Source of the DNA: Serinicoccus marinus DSM 15273
GTDB taxonomy: Bacteria; Actinomycetota; Actinomycetes; Actinomycetales; Dermatophilaceae
Reading direction: 5' to 3'
DNA length: 64,000 nucleotides
NCBI RefSeq assembly: GCF_008386315.1
Contig: NZ_CP043808.1
Location: 1,674,001 to 1,738,000 of the forward strand
This document shows positions 8,174 through 17,308 of this stretch, piece after piece. The notes beneath the pieces were generated by a model. The model was not told the origin of the DNA. It saw only the letters and a program-made list of their open reading frames with translations, and did no database searches. The stretch's first letter is position 1, and each line of letters opens with the position of its first letter. The position numbers were made by a program, and so were the translations under genes.

Positions 8174-9142
8174 ATGACCGCACCTGCCGACGATCGTGCC
8201 GTCGCCCCGCCGCAGCTGCTGCTGCTCGACACGGCCTCGCTCTACTTCCGCGCCTACTTCGGCGTCAAGGACCTGCGCGAGGCGCCCGACGGCACGCCGA
8301 CCAACGCGGTCCGCGGGCTCGTGGACATGATCGCCACGCTCGTCGGACGCTTCTCCCCCACCCACCTCGTCTGCTGCTGGGACAACGACTGGCGACCGGC
8401 CTTCCGGGTCGAGGCGATCCCGTCCTACAAGGCTCACCGTCTGGTCGAGGGGCCGGAGGGCCGCGAGGACACGGAGGAGGCTCCACCTGAGCTGGAGGTC
8501 CAGGTCCCGATCATCCGGCGGGTGCTGGACGCCGTCGGCATCCCGATCCTCGGTGCGGACGGCTACGAGGCGGACGACGTCATCGGCACCCTCACCGCGC
8601 GCCACCGCCGGCGGATCCCCGTCGGTGTGGTCACCGGCGACCGCGACCTCTTCCAGCTGGTCGACGACGAGGCGGGGGTGACGGTGGTCTACACCGCCAA
8701 GCAAGGTGTCCGGGACGCCGAGGAGATCCACCAGGCCGACCTGATGTCCCGGTATGCCGTCCCCACCGGACAGGCCTACGCCGAGATGTCGATGCTGCGC
8801 GGGGACACCTCGGACGGGCTGCCCGGGGTGAAGGGCATCGGGGAGAAGACCGCTGCGGCGCTCATCGAGCAGTACGGCACGCTCGCCGCCCTGCGCGCGG
8901 CGGTCGACAGCGGTGACCCGGCGATCAAGGGCGCCCGGCGCACCAACCTGGAGGCGGGCGCCGACTATCTCGACGTCGCCCCGAAGGTCGTGCTCGTCGC
9001 TCACGACGCCCCGGTGCCCGACGTGCCGCTGACCCTGCCCCGGGAGATCGCCGACCCGGGCACCCTGCAGCAGCTCGTCGAGACCTACGACCTCGGCAGC
9101 CCGGTCGGCCGGCTCATGGCCGCGCTCGAGGTGAGCCCCTAG
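8174..9142 (+). CDS. 5'-3' exonuclease (FEN/PolI N-terminal type)
   Basis: A 322-residue stand-alone 5' nuclease related to the N-terminal domain of DNA polymerase I. Metal-binding acidic positions are visible in LLLLDTASLYFRAYF, CCWDNDWRP, YEADDVIGTL and VVTGDRDLFQLVDD. The helix-hairpin-helix follows as DGLPGVKGIGEKTAAALI. Such proteins process flaps and RNA primers during replication and repair. The start is set by TAGGGT 7 nt before the ATG and agreement with family length. Confidence 0.92.
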   Translation: MTAPADDRAVAPPQLLLLDTASLYFRAYFGVKDLREAPDGTPTNAVRGLVDMIATLVGRFSPTHLVCCWDNDWRPAFRVEAIPSYKAHRLVEGPEGREDTEEAPPELEVQVPIIRRVLDAVGIPILGADGYEADDVIGTLTARHRRRIPVGVVTGDRDLFQLVDDEAGVTVVYTAKQGVRDAEEIHQADLMSRYAVPTGQAYAEMSMLRGDTSDGLPGVKGIGEKTAAALIEQYGTLAALRAAVDSGDPAIKGARRTNLEAGADYLDVAPKVVLVAHDAPVPDVPLTLPREIADPGTLQQLVETYDLGSPVGRLMAALEVSP

Positions 9143-9189
9143 CGCCCACGCCACAGGCCACCCACAGGTCGCGCTCCTACGGTGGAGGC

Positions 9190-9837
9190 ATGACCACGAC
9201 GCAGGCTCCGCAGGCCGGTCCGGCCCCGAGCAGCCGGTCGACGACCGCGTCCCGGCTGCCCTGGGTGCTCCTCGTGGGCGCGGCCGTCGGCTTCGGTCTG
9301 ATGTATGCCCTCGCCGTCCGGACGACGTCGGGCCAGCGCGTCGACACCGGCCTCATGGATGCTGTCACCGTGACCGGTGCGCAGCACCGGGCGCTCGACG
9401 CCCTGCTGCCCGACCCCTACCTGCTGCTCGCGCTGGCTCTGGCCGTGGGTGCCGTGGCGCTGGCGCGGCGGGTGCGCACGGGCCTCGCCGTGCTCGTCTG
9501 CGTGCCGCTGCTCGTCGGGGCGACCCAGGTGCTCAAGGCCGGGCTGCCGCGACCGCAGCTGGCCGACCCGTGGCTGATGTCGAACTCGCTGCCGAGCGGC
9601 CACACCGGGGCGGCCGCGGCGCTGGGGCTGGCCCTGCTGCTGGTCGTGCCCCGGCGGTGGCTGCCCCTCGCGGCGGTGCTCGGGGCCGGCGTGACGGCGT
9701 GGATGGGTGCCCTGGTCGTCATGCTGGGCTATCACCGGCCCAGCGACGTCCTCGCCTCCGTGCTGCTCGCTGTCGGCGCCGGTGGGCTCGGCCTGCTGGT
9801 GCGCGGCGACACCGGCAGCGGCGCGCGGCTCAGCTGA
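9190..9837 (+). CDS. PAP2-superfamily membrane phosphatase
   Basis: A 215-residue integral membrane phosphatase of the PAP2/PgpB type with about six helices. The three catalytic blocks are present: KAGLPRPQ, SLPSGHTGAAAAL and GYHRPSDVLAS (the tyrosine replaces the usual serine of the third block). Family members dephosphorylate undecaprenyl diphosphate or phosphatidic acid; the substrate cannot be read here. A TACGGT hexamer sits 6 nt upstream of the ATG. The 3' end overlaps the convergent thiolase by 8 nt. Confidence 0.88.
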   Translation: MTTTQAPQAGPAPSSRSTTASRLPWVLLVGAAVGFGLMYALAVRTTSGQRVDTGLMDAVTVTGAQHRALDALLPDPYLLLALALAVGAVALARRVRTGLAVLVCVPLLVGATQVLKAGLPRPQLADPWLMSNSLPSGHTGAAAALGLALLLVVPRRWLPLAAVLGAGVTAWMGALVVMLGYHRPSDVLASVLLAVGAGGLGLLVRGDTGSGARLS

Positions 9838-11035
9838 CCCGCTCGAAGACCGCGGCCAGCCCCTGGCCTCCCCCGATGCACATCGTCTCCAGGGCGTAGC
9901 GGCCCTCCCGGCGGTGCAGCTCGTGCGCCATCGTCGCCAGGATGCGGGCGCCGGTGGCTCCCACCGGGTGGCCCAGCGAGATCCCCGAGCCGTTGACGTT
10001 GAGCCGCTCCCACTGGTCGCTGCCGGGCATGCCCCACTCGTGCAGCACGGCGAGCGCCTGCGCGGCGAAGGCCTCGTTGAGCTCGACGAGATCCATGTCG
10101 GCCAGCGTGAGCCCGGCACGCTCCAGGGCTGCCGCCGACGCCGGCACCGGCCCGATCCCCATCGTCTCCGGAGCCACCCCCGCGACGGCCCACGACCGCA
10201 GCGCGAGCATGGGCACGAGCCCGAGCTGGTCGGCCCGCTGCCGGGTGGTGACCACGCACAGCGCGGCCGCGTCGTTCTGTCCGCTCGCGTTGCCTGCCGT
10301 GACGGTCGCCTCCGGGTCCTGGCGGCCCATGATCGGCCGCAGCCCGGCCAGGGTCGCCTGGTCGGTGTCGGGTCGCACGTGCTCGTCGGTGTCGACGACG
10401 GTGACGCCCTTGCGGCTGCTCACCTCGACCGGGACCAGCTCGGCCTCGAACCGGCCCTCCCGCTGGGCGGCGGACGCCCGCTGGTGCGAGCGCACCGCCA
10501 GCTCGTCCTGCGCCTCCCGGGAGATGGCGTAGTCGCGTCGCAGGTTCTCCGCCGTCTCGATCATGCCTCCCGGGACGGGGTGGTGCTCGCCGCCCGCGGT
10601 CGAGCGCGCCCGGGCGAGCCGGTCGGCCAGCTCGACGCCGGCCCGGACGCCCTGGCGCAGCAGAGCGTAGTGCTCGACGCTGCTCATCGACTCCGCTCCC
10701 CCGGCGACGACGAGCCGGTTGCCACCACTCGCGACCTGCGACGCCGCGGTGAGCACCGCCTGCAGGCCGGACCCGCAGCGCCGGTCCAGCTGCATACCGG
10801 GCGCGGACTCCAGCCCGGCGTTGAGCGCGACGATGCGGCCGAGGGCCGGGATCTCGCCCGAGGGGTTGGCGTTGCCGAGGATCACGTCGTCGACGTCGCC
10901 GTCCTGCAGCCCGGTGCGCTCCAGCAGGACCTGCAGCAGCCGGGTCCCGAGGTCGGCGGCGGACAGGCTCGCCAGGCTGCCGAGGAATCCCCCGACGGGG
11001 GTGCGGAGCGGGGAGCAGACGACGATCTCGGCCAT
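9830..11035 (-). CDS. Thiolase (acetyl-CoA C-acyltransferase family)
   Basis: A 401-residue thiolase of standard length. The nucleophilic cysteine is in LDRRCGSGLQ near residue 88; the other active-site blocks are NEAFAAQ, GHPVGATGAR and CIGGGQG with the second cysteine near the C-terminus. It either cleaves 3-ketoacyl-CoA in beta-oxidation or condenses acetyl-CoA; sequence alone does not decide. It stands alone, with TAGTCT 6 nt before the ATG. Confidence 0.92.
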   Translation of the reverse strand: MAEIVVCSPLRTPVGGFLGSLASLSAADLGTRLLQVLLERTGLQDGDVDDVILGNANPSGEIPALGRIVALNAGLESAPGMQLDRRCGSGLQAVLTAASQVASGGNRLVVAGGAESMSSVEHYALLRQGVRAGVELADRLARARSTAGGEHHPVPGGMIETAENLRRDYAISREAQDELAVRSHQRASAAQREGRFEAELVPVEVSSRKGVTVVDTDEHVRPDTDQATLAGLRPIMGRQDPEATVTAGNASGQNDAAALCVVTTRQRADQLGLVPMLALRSWAVAGVAPETMGIGPVPASAAALERAGLTLADMDLVELNEAFAAQALAVLHEWGMPGSDQWERLNVNGSGISLGHPVGATGARILATMAHELHRREGRYALETMCIGGGQGLAAVFERVS

Positions 11036-11157
11036 GGGCCAAGACTACGCAGCACAGGGACGGCCCGGCGCTCCCTGCGCTCGCGCGTCAGCTCTGTTCC
11101 GGGCAACCAGGCTCGCTGCGCGAGCATCCTCACCCGCACCGTTCGGTCCTCGCGTGC

Positions 11158-14100
11158 TCAGTCGAGCCGGTCGGCGGCGACGACACCGCGGAGCATCGCC
11201 GAGGAGGCGCGCCGCGCCGTGGCGGCGACCTCCTCGTCCGCGGCCTGCGCGATCTGCCCGAGCAGGTCGACGACCTGCTTCGCGCGGCGCACGAAGTCAC
11301 CGGCCGACAGGTCGCCCGAGCGCAGCACCTCCTCCAGGCCACGGCCCGAGGCCCAGCGGTGCACCATCCAGGTGATGCCGGGGTCGAGCTCGCGGTCGCC
11401 GGTGAGGTTGTGCGCGAGCTTGCCCGACTGCACCTGCGTCCAGATCGCCGCCATCTCCCCCAGTGCCTCGGCGACCTCGACGCTGGGCGTGGGCGGGTCC
11501 CCCGGCTCGTCGCCGCGCGCCTCGTGGACCAGCGCGGAGACGACGGAGGCGAGGTCGGCGGGCGTCAGGCGCCGCCAGGTGCCGCGCCGCAGCGCCTCGG
11601 CCACCACGAGGTCGAGCTCGGTGTAGATCCGCCGCAGCCGCTGTCCCTCGAGCGTCACCTCCAGGCCGTCCTCGCTGAGGTAGCCGGTCGCCGACAGCAG
11701 GTCGCAGATCCGCTCGAAGGTCGCGGCGAGGGTGCCGGTGCGGTGCGAGACGCGGCGCTGCAGGTCGTCGGTCTCCTTGCGCAGCTTCCACCACCGCGCC
11801 GACCAGCGCGCGTGGTCCTCCCGCTCGGGGCAGCTGTGGCACGGGTGCGCGGCCAGCTGCGCGCGCAGCTCCTCCACCTGCGCCTCCACTCCGGCCGGTC
11901 TGCCGGCGCCCCGGTCGCGCCCGCGCTGTCCGGGGACCGGCTCGCGCACCGTGCTGCGCAGCGCCGCGGCGAGGTCCTTGCGGGCCTTGGGGCTGCGCTC
12001 GTTGAAGTGCGAGGGGATCTTGAGGCTGCCGATGACCTCGGGCACGTCGCGGAAACCCGCGACGGTCAGCCGCTGCACCCGCCCGTGCGAGGTGACCACG
12101 GTCGGCTCGGGCCCGGCGGAGCGGCCCTTGGCGCCCTTGACGACGACGGCCATCGTGCCGTGCCGACCGCCGTCGAGCTGCACCACCTGCCCCGGCTCCA
12201 GCTCCTCGAGGGCGTGGCCGATGTCGCTGCGGCGCTGCGCCTGCCGCGTGCGGGCGGCCTTCTTCTCCAGCTCGGACAGCTCGTGCCGCAGCCGGCCGTA
12301 CTCCCGGAAGTCGCCGCGGTCGCACACCATGGACGCGGCATACCCCTCCAGCGCCTCGAGGTTGTGCCGGACCTGCGTCGTCAGCCCCACGACGGAGCGG
12401 TCGGCCTGGAACTGCGCGAAGCTCGACTGCAGCAGCTCGTGGGCGCGCTCCCGGCCGTACTGCGCCACGAGGTTGACCGCCATGTTGGAGCTGGGCCGGA
12501 AGGAGCTGCGCAGCGGGTAGGTGCGGGTCGAGGCGAGGCCGGCGACGTCCATCGGGTCCACGCCGCGGCGCCACAGGACCACGGCGTGCCCCTCGACGTC
12601 GATGCCGCGACGCCCGGCGCGCCCGGTGAGCTGGGTGTACTCCGCCGGGGTGACCGGTGCGTGCTCCTCGCCGTTGAACTTCACCAGCTTCTCCAGCACG
12701 ACGGTGCGGGCGGGCATGTTGATCCCGAGCGCCAGGGTCTCGGTGGCGAAGACGGACCGGACCTGCCCGGCGGTGAAGAGCTCCTCGACGATCTCCCGGA
12801 ACAGCGGCAGCATGCCCGCGTGGTGGGCGGCGTAGCCGCGCGAGAGGCCCTCGACGAAGTCGTGGTAGCCCAGCACCCCGAGGTCGGCGGGGTCGACCTC
12901 CGCCACCCGCTCGGCCACGAGCGCGCGGATCGTCTGCCCCTGCTCCTCGGGGATGAGCCGGGTGCCGCGCCCCAGGAGCTGCTGGACCGCGGCGTCGCAG
13001 CCGGCCCGGCTGAAGATGAAGGTGATCGCCGGCAGCAGCGCCTCGCGGTCGAGCCGGTCGATGACCTGGGCCCGGCTGGCGACCCCGCCAGGCAGGGACC
13101 CGCGCGCGAAGCCGGCGTCACCGCTGCTGTAGCGCATGCTCTGCGCGCCGTCGTCGCGGCGGCCGCGCTCGGCCGGGCGCGGGCCCCGGCCCTGAGCGCT
13201 GCCACGACCGCCCCGCCGGTCGTCCCGAGCCTGTCTCCGGCCTCCCTTGGCGCGCCGGTCCCCCCGTCGGCCGCGGGGCCCGCCGGCGTCCTCCCGGCGC
13301 CACCCGCCCTCGGAGCGGGCGGACCGCTCGGCGGCCGAGATCGCCTGCAGCAGCTCGGGGTTCACCCGGGTGGTGCCGTCGGTGCCGGGGTCGGCCCGGG
13401 TGCCGTCGGTGACGAAGAGGTCGTACATCCGCTGGCCGACCATCATGTGCTGCCACAGCGGCACCGGCCGGTGCTCGGAGACGATGACCCGCAGCGAGCC
13501 GGCGTCGCCGCGGCCACGGACCTGCCGCAGCCAGTCGCCGAACTCCTCGGCGTTGCTGACCGTCGCCGACAGCGAGATCACCTGCACCGACTCCGGCAGG
13601 TGGATGATGACCTCCTCCCAGACCGCACCGCGCCAGCGGTCGGCGAGGTAGTGCACCTCGTCCATGACGACGAAGCCGAGTCCCTCCAGGGTGGGCGAGG
13701 AGGCATACATCATGTTGCGCAGGACCTCGGTCGTCATGACGACCACCGGCGCCTCGCCGTTGATGGAGGAGTCGCCGGTGAGGAGGCCGACCTTGTCGGG
13801 GCCGTGGCGGGCGACGAGGTCGTGGTATTTCTGGTTGGACAGCGCCTTGATCGGGGTCGTGTAGAACGCCTTGCGGCCGGTCTCCAGGGCGAGGGCCACG
13901 GCGAACTCGCCGACCACGGTCTTGCCCGCCCCCGTGGGCGCCGCGACGAGCACGCCGGCGCCGCCCTGCACCGCCTCGATCGCCTCCAGCTGGAAGGGGT
14001 CGGGCTCGAAGCCGAGGGAGGCGGTGAACCGCCCCGCCGGGGTGGCCTCCCACCTCGCGCGTGCACGCGAGGCCGCATATCGCTCCGCGGGGGTGGACAT
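11158..14100 (-). CDS. helY: DEAD/DEAH-box helicase, HelY/Ski2-Mtr4-like
   Basis: A 980-residue superfamily 2 RNA helicase. Motifs in order: Q-like DPFQLEAIEAV, Walker A APTGAGKT, TTPIKALSNQK, DEVH in VVMDEVHYL, SLSATVSN, then in the second RecA domain ATETLALGINMPA and QLTGRAGRRGID. An Arg/Gly-rich low-complexity insertion lies between the two halves (residues about 260-325). A cysteine-containing HPCHSCPERED segment lies in the C-terminal region. Ski2-like helicases act in RNA turnover; the mycobacterial homologue is HelY. A TAGCCT hexamer precedes the ATG by 6 nt. Confidence 0.93.
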   Translation of the reverse strand: MSTPAERYAASRARARWEATPAGRFTASLGFEPDPFQLEAIEAVQGGAGVLVAAPTGAGKTVVGEFAVALALETGRKAFYTTPIKALSNQKYHDLVARHGPDKVGLLTGDSSINGEAPVVVMTTEVLRNMMYASSPTLEGLGFVVMDEVHYLADRWRGAVWEEVIIHLPESVQVISLSATVSNAEEFGDWLRQVRGRGDAGSLRVIVSEHRPVPLWQHMMVGQRMYDLFVTDGTRADPGTDGTTRVNPELLQAISAAERSARSEGGWRREDAGGPRGRRGDRRAKGGRRQARDDRRGGRGSAQGRGPRPAERGRRDDGAQSMRYSSGDAGFARGSLPGGVASRAQVIDRLDREALLPAITFIFSRAGCDAAVQQLLGRGTRLIPEEQGQTIRALVAERVAEVDPADLGVLGYHDFVEGLSRGYAAHHAGMLPLFREIVEELFTAGQVRSVFATETLALGINMPARTVVLEKLVKFNGEEHAPVTPAEYTQLTGRAGRRGIDVEGHAVVLWRRGVDPMDVAGLASTRTYPLRSSFRPSSNMAVNLVAQYGRERAHELLQSSFAQFQADRSVVGLTTQVRHNLEALEGYAASMVCDRGDFREYGRLRHELSELEKKAARTRQAQRRSDIGHALEELEPGQVVQLDGGRHGTMAVVVKGAKGRSAGPEPTVVTSHGRVQRLTVAGFRDVPEVIGSLKIPSHFNERSPKARKDLAAALRSTVREPVPGQRGRDRGAGRPAGVEAQVEELRAQLAAHPCHSCPEREDHARWSARWWKLRKETDDLQRRVSHRTGTLAATFERICDLLSATGYLSEDGLEVTLEGQRLRRIYTELDLVVAEALRRGTWRRLTPADLASVVSALVHEARGDEPGDPPTPSVEVAEALGEMAAIWTQVQSGKLAHNLTGDRELDPGITWMVHRWASGRGLEEVLRSGDLSAGDFVRRAKQVVDLLGQIAQAADEEVAATARRASSAMLRGVVAADRLD

Positions 14101-14114
14101 GCCTCCAGGCTACG

Positions 14115-15003
14115 TCAGGCGGGGGTGAGCACCCGCAGGCTCGCGGGGTCGACCCGCACGCCCAGGGGCAGCGCCGCGAGCGGCTCGCCGTCCCCGTGGG
14201 CGACGATGTCCGGTGGGCCCTCGACGAGCACCTCCCGGGCCCGGGTGAGGTGCACCGCCGGGTGGGAGGTATGCCGTCCCGCCCGGATCGCGCGCAGCAG
14301 CCCGACCGCCTCGGGCGGCGAAACGGGGCTCACGACGACCAGGTCCAGCAGGCCGTCGGCCGGGTCGGCGTCGGGGGCGAGCGGGAGCCCGCCGCCGAGG
14401 TAGGGCATCGTGGCCGCGACCACGATGAGGGCGTCGAGGTCGCGAGTCCGGCCGTCGACCTCGAGCCGGTAGTGCAGCGGCGGCTGGCGGCGCAGCAGGG
14501 CGATCTCCACGAGCGCGGAGAGCGTGTAGCTGCTGGCGCCGAGCCAGCGTGGCCACTCGTTGGCGCGGGCGCGTTGATCCGGGCGTCCAGCGCGCAGCAG
14601 ACCGAGCCGAGCACACGTCGGTCCAGGTCGCTGAGGTGCAGGGTGTCCACGGTGCGCGGGGTGCCGGTCAGGAGCACGTGATCGCGGCGTCGGTGTCGCG
14701 CGGCAGACGCAGGCTGCGGGCGTTGTCGTTGCCGGTGCCGGCGGGCAGGACGCCCAGCGTCGTGCCCGCGCCGGCGCAGACGTCGGCGCCCAGGCTCACC
14801 AGGCCGTCCCCGCCGGCGACCGCCAGCACGTCGACGCCGTCCGCCACGAGCGCCGCACAGGCCGCCCGCACCTGCTCCAGCGAGTCGCCGACGACCTCCA
14901 CCACGTCGTGGCCCTCGGCACGGAGCCGCCGCACGGCCTGCTCGCCCAGGGCCGCCCCGCCCCGCCGGCCCGAGCGTCGGCCGTGGGCGAGCGCATACCT
15001 CAT
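14115..15003 (-). CDS. Diacylglycerol/lipid kinase family protein (two frameshifts)
   Basis: A lipid kinase of the YegS/DgkB type, readable only across three frames. The first segment carries DVLAVAGGDGLVSLGADVC and LGVLPAGTGNDNARSL, the nucleotide-binding GGDG and GTGND motifs. The middle piece (LLTGTPRTVDTLHLSDLD...CALDARIN) and the last piece (NEWPRWLGASSYTLSAL, then VVVAATMPYLGGGLPLAPDADPADGLLDLVVV) follow in order as in homologues. Breaks lie near 14680 and 14567. The ATG overlaps the tatC stop as ATGA. Because all domains remain collinear, two single-base errors are more likely than decay. Confidence 0.75.
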
Positions 15004-15776
15004 GACAGGGGGGTTGCCTCGTCGGGTGAGAGTCCGGCATAGCGGTCCGGGTTCTTCTTCGCGCGGCGGCGCTCCATGAGGAAGGCGACGCCGACCGCGC
15101 ACCAGTAGAGGGCGAAGACCGGGGAGGCCATGGCCAGCATGGTCCACGCGCTGGGGTCCGGGGTCATGAACGCCGAGAAGACGAGGATGCCGAAGAGGAC
15201 GACCCGCCAGCTGCGCAGCATCATCCGGGCGGACAGGACCCCGATCTGGTTGGCGGCCACCAGCACGACCGGCAGCAGGAACGCCAGGCCGAAGGCGAGC
15301 ATGAAGTAGAGCCACAGCGTCAGGAAGTCCTGCGCATCAGGCAGGTTGGCCGCACCCACAGGGGTGAAGCTGAGCAGGATCGCGACCAGCCGCGGGAAGG
15401 TGAAGGCGGCCAGCGCCGCGCCGGCGAAGAACAGCGGGATCGAGATGAAGAAGTAGGACAGCGCGATCCGCTTCTCCGGGCGGGTGAGGCCGGGCAGCAG
15501 GAAGGCCCAGATCTGCCACAGCCAGATCGGGCTTGCCAGCAGGATGCCGCTGAAGACGGCCACCCGCAACTGCATGGCGAAGGGCTCGGTGATGTTGCGG
15601 AAGCGCAGCATCACCTCGTCATCTCCGCGCTCTCGAGCGACGTTGACGATGGGCGCGTTCACGAAGGAGAAGATCTCGTCGTACCAGTACCACCCCACCA
15701 CCGAGAGCACACCGATCGCCAGCACGCTGATCGTCAGCCGGTTACGCAGCTCCCGGAAGTGCTCGGCCAGCGCCAT
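15000..15776 (-). CDS. tatC: Sec-independent translocase TatC
   Basis: A 258-residue TatC with six transmembrane helices. It is the twin-arginine signal receptor of the Tat translocon for folded proteins. The N-terminal MALAEHFRELRNRL is the family cytoplasmic motif, TEPFAMQLRVAVFSGILLASPIWLWQIWAFLLPGL is the conserved loop-helix 2 region, and PEKRIA follows. The ATG start lies 82 bp downstream of the tatA stop. Together with tatA and pafBC it forms the conserved actinobacterial pafB-pafC-tatA-tatC arrangement, here split by the low-GC island. Confidence 0.96.
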   Translation of the reverse strand: MALAEHFRELRNRLTISVLAIGVLSVVGWYWYDEIFSFVNAPIVNVARERGDDEVMLRFRNITEPFAMQLRVAVFSGILLASPIWLWQIWAFLLPGLTRPEKRIALSYFFISIPLFFAGAALAAFTFPRLVAILLSFTPVGAANLPDAQDFLTLWLYFMLAFGLAFLLPVVLVAANQIGVLSARMMLRSWRVVLFGILVFSAFMTPDPSAWTMLAMASPVFALYWCAVGVAFLMERRRAKKNPDRYAGLSPDEATPLS

Positions 15777-15857
15777 CCGACCCTGGGGTCTCGGCGGCGC
15801 CGGCTCGGGCGGTCAGTGCGGGCCACGAGGAGGTCTGACGGGAGGCGAGCAGGACGC

Positions 15858-16148
15858 TCAGGCGCCGGTGCCGGCGCCCTCGCCGCCCTCTCGCCGCTTC
15901 ATCGCGTCGTACTCGACGCGGGCGGTGTCGGTGTCGTCGCTCTTGCTGCGGTCGTCGAGGGCGGGCCGTTCGGAGTCCTTGGCGTCCTTCCGGGCCTCTC
16001 CGTCGTCCTTCATCTGGTCGACCTCGGACTTGAAGACGCGCAGGGATTCACCGACCGACCGAGCCATGCTGGGCAGGTTCTTCCAGCCGAAGAGGATCAC
16101 GAAAGCGATGATGAGCACGACGATGTGCCAGAGCTTGAGGCCAGCCAT
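15858..16148 (-). CDS. tatA: Sec-independent translocase TatA
   Basis: A 96-residue TatA: one N-terminal membrane helix (LWHIVVLIIAFVILFGW), the FGWKNLPSMARSVGESLRVFK hinge and amphipathic helix, and a charged tail. It forms the Tat pore with TatC. The ATG follows GGGAGA at normal spacing, and a TATAGG hexamer lies about 13 nt upstream of the ATG. Immediately upstream the composition changes to the low-GC island. Confidence 0.95.
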   Translation of the reverse strand: MAGLKLWHIVVLIIAFVILFGWKNLPSMARSVGESLRVFKSEVDQMKDDGEARKDAKDSERPALDDRSKSDDTDTARVEYDAMKRREGGEGAGTGA

Positions 16149-16627
16149 GAGAAGTCTCCCTATAGTTCGCGCCACCAGGCGTGGATGCCCTGCAGTCTAC
16201 GCCGTGGCCGAGCACCAGGTGCGTGGTTGCTGTAGCGCCAGCCTCATGGCAGGTCAGTACGCGCGATCTCGTCGCTGTCTTCGTAGCGGGTGAGTGGTTT
16301 GAGTCTGGGCTCTGCACCCAACCCATGGCCGTCGAGCTCATGGGTTGGGCGATTATCGCCGCACCTTCTACCGCGAGATGGTGTCGCGAAGTCCTCGCTT
16401 GCGACGTGCCGACTGACTGACTCTGCAGCCAACTTGGCGTGACCCAGACTAGTGCATCCGCCTGATGCCTCGGGATTTAGAACAGACCACGGCTGGCTTG
16501 AGTACCCACCTAGACGGTTTCGATTAGAGGGCACCCGGGCTGTCACTCAAGCCCCAATCCCGCACGCGAATGCACCCTTCACGGCATCGCCACGGCGTTC
16601 GCAACGGGAAAACAGTCGCCAAGCCGG
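16149..16627. other. Low-GC stretch without a recognisable gene
   Basis: About 480 bp of visibly lower GC than the flanks. Short open frames exist on both strands (for example 16181-16420 plus), but none has a good ribosome-binding site or a familiar protein. It contains the hairpin at 16317-16349 and the tatA promoter at its left edge. It looks like acquired or decayed DNA joined to the neighbouring secreted-protein gene. Confidence 0.6.
16317..16349. repeat. Perfect 11-bp inverted repeat in the low-GC island
   Basis: Arms CCCAACCCATG and CATGGGTTGGG flank an 11-nt loop. It lies about 280 nt past the stop of the secreted-protein gene, too far for an ordinary terminator of that gene. It may be a terminator of a lost gene or a mobile-element remnant. 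Confidence 0.55.
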
Positions 16628-17134
16628 TTATATGGTCCCATAAACGGTTTGGCACCGCCAACTCGTCCATACATCGTTGGTGTACGAGTTCTTAGATCGG
16701 GCGCAGACCTGCGATCCGCTTTGGACACTCGTGTTTATCTCCCACTCGTGGTACGACGAAAAAAGTACCGGGGGCAGGCAGGTGTCTAGATATCGGGTGT
16801 AGTAGGTGTATGACGAGTCACCCTTCTTCTTGAACTTGATGCCGTGTGCCCTGTCGCACATGTTGTTCACCGCCCCCCAGCCCGTAACGTACTCGCTACC
16901 AGCCCATCCTACGAAATTCTCGTATGTGCTGAGGTGAACGCACTGCCGAGTTCCTGCTGGCCCGGCGGCCCACCCACAGCTCTTGCTATTACCCAGAGCT
17001 TCGTAATCGCTCGACTGCGATGGCGGTTCCTGCAAGTCACCTGCTGCGCCACTGCTGGCTTGTGCATGTGCCGGTGACGCAGCGGCAGCCATCAACAAGA
17101 GGATAGCAGTACCAGTTGCCAGAGTGTTTTTCAT
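16628..17134 (-). CDS. Secreted cysteine-rich protein, unknown function
   Basis: A 168-residue exported protein I do not recognise. A signal peptide is clear (MKNTLATGTAILLLMAAAA, then SPAHAQA, cleavage after AHA). The mature part has six cysteines in separate contexts (SCGW, QCVHL, MCDR, TCLPP, VCAR, RCQT), enough for three disulfides, and many Tyr, Trp, Ser and Asn residues. The ribosome-binding site is excellent (AAGGAGG, then GCGCA, ATG), unlike the leaderless starts nearby. Codon use is much less GC-biased than in all neighbours and it splits the usual pafBC-tatAC order, so recent acquisition is likely. A lytic, bacteriocin-like or adhesive role would be speculation. Confidence 0.75.
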   Translation of the reverse strand: MKNTLATGTAILLLMAAAASPAHAQASSGAAGDLQEPPSQSSDYEALGNSKSCGWAAGPAGTRQCVHLSTYENFVGWAGSEYVTGWGAVNNMCDRAHGIKFKKKGDSSYTYYTRYLDTCLPPVLFSSYHEWEINTSVQSGSQVCARSKNSYTNDVWTSWRCQTVYGTI

Positions 17135-17308
17135 TGCGCCTCCTTGTTGGACTGAGCAGCACTGCCAGCGTTGCGTAGCATGCAGAAGCCCCTTGGACTT
17201 ACATGCGGCGTAGACGCATGGAGAATGTCTGGCAGCACGTACCCTCGCTTTCCGAACTCTATTAACGCACAGGGTCACAGAATTGGGTGCAACCAGTTTG
17301 CCAAAGAT

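Noticed and set aside
16181..16420. Small plus-strand gene in the low-GC island
   Set aside because: No ribosome-binding site, no familiar protein and it crosses a perfect inverted repeat.
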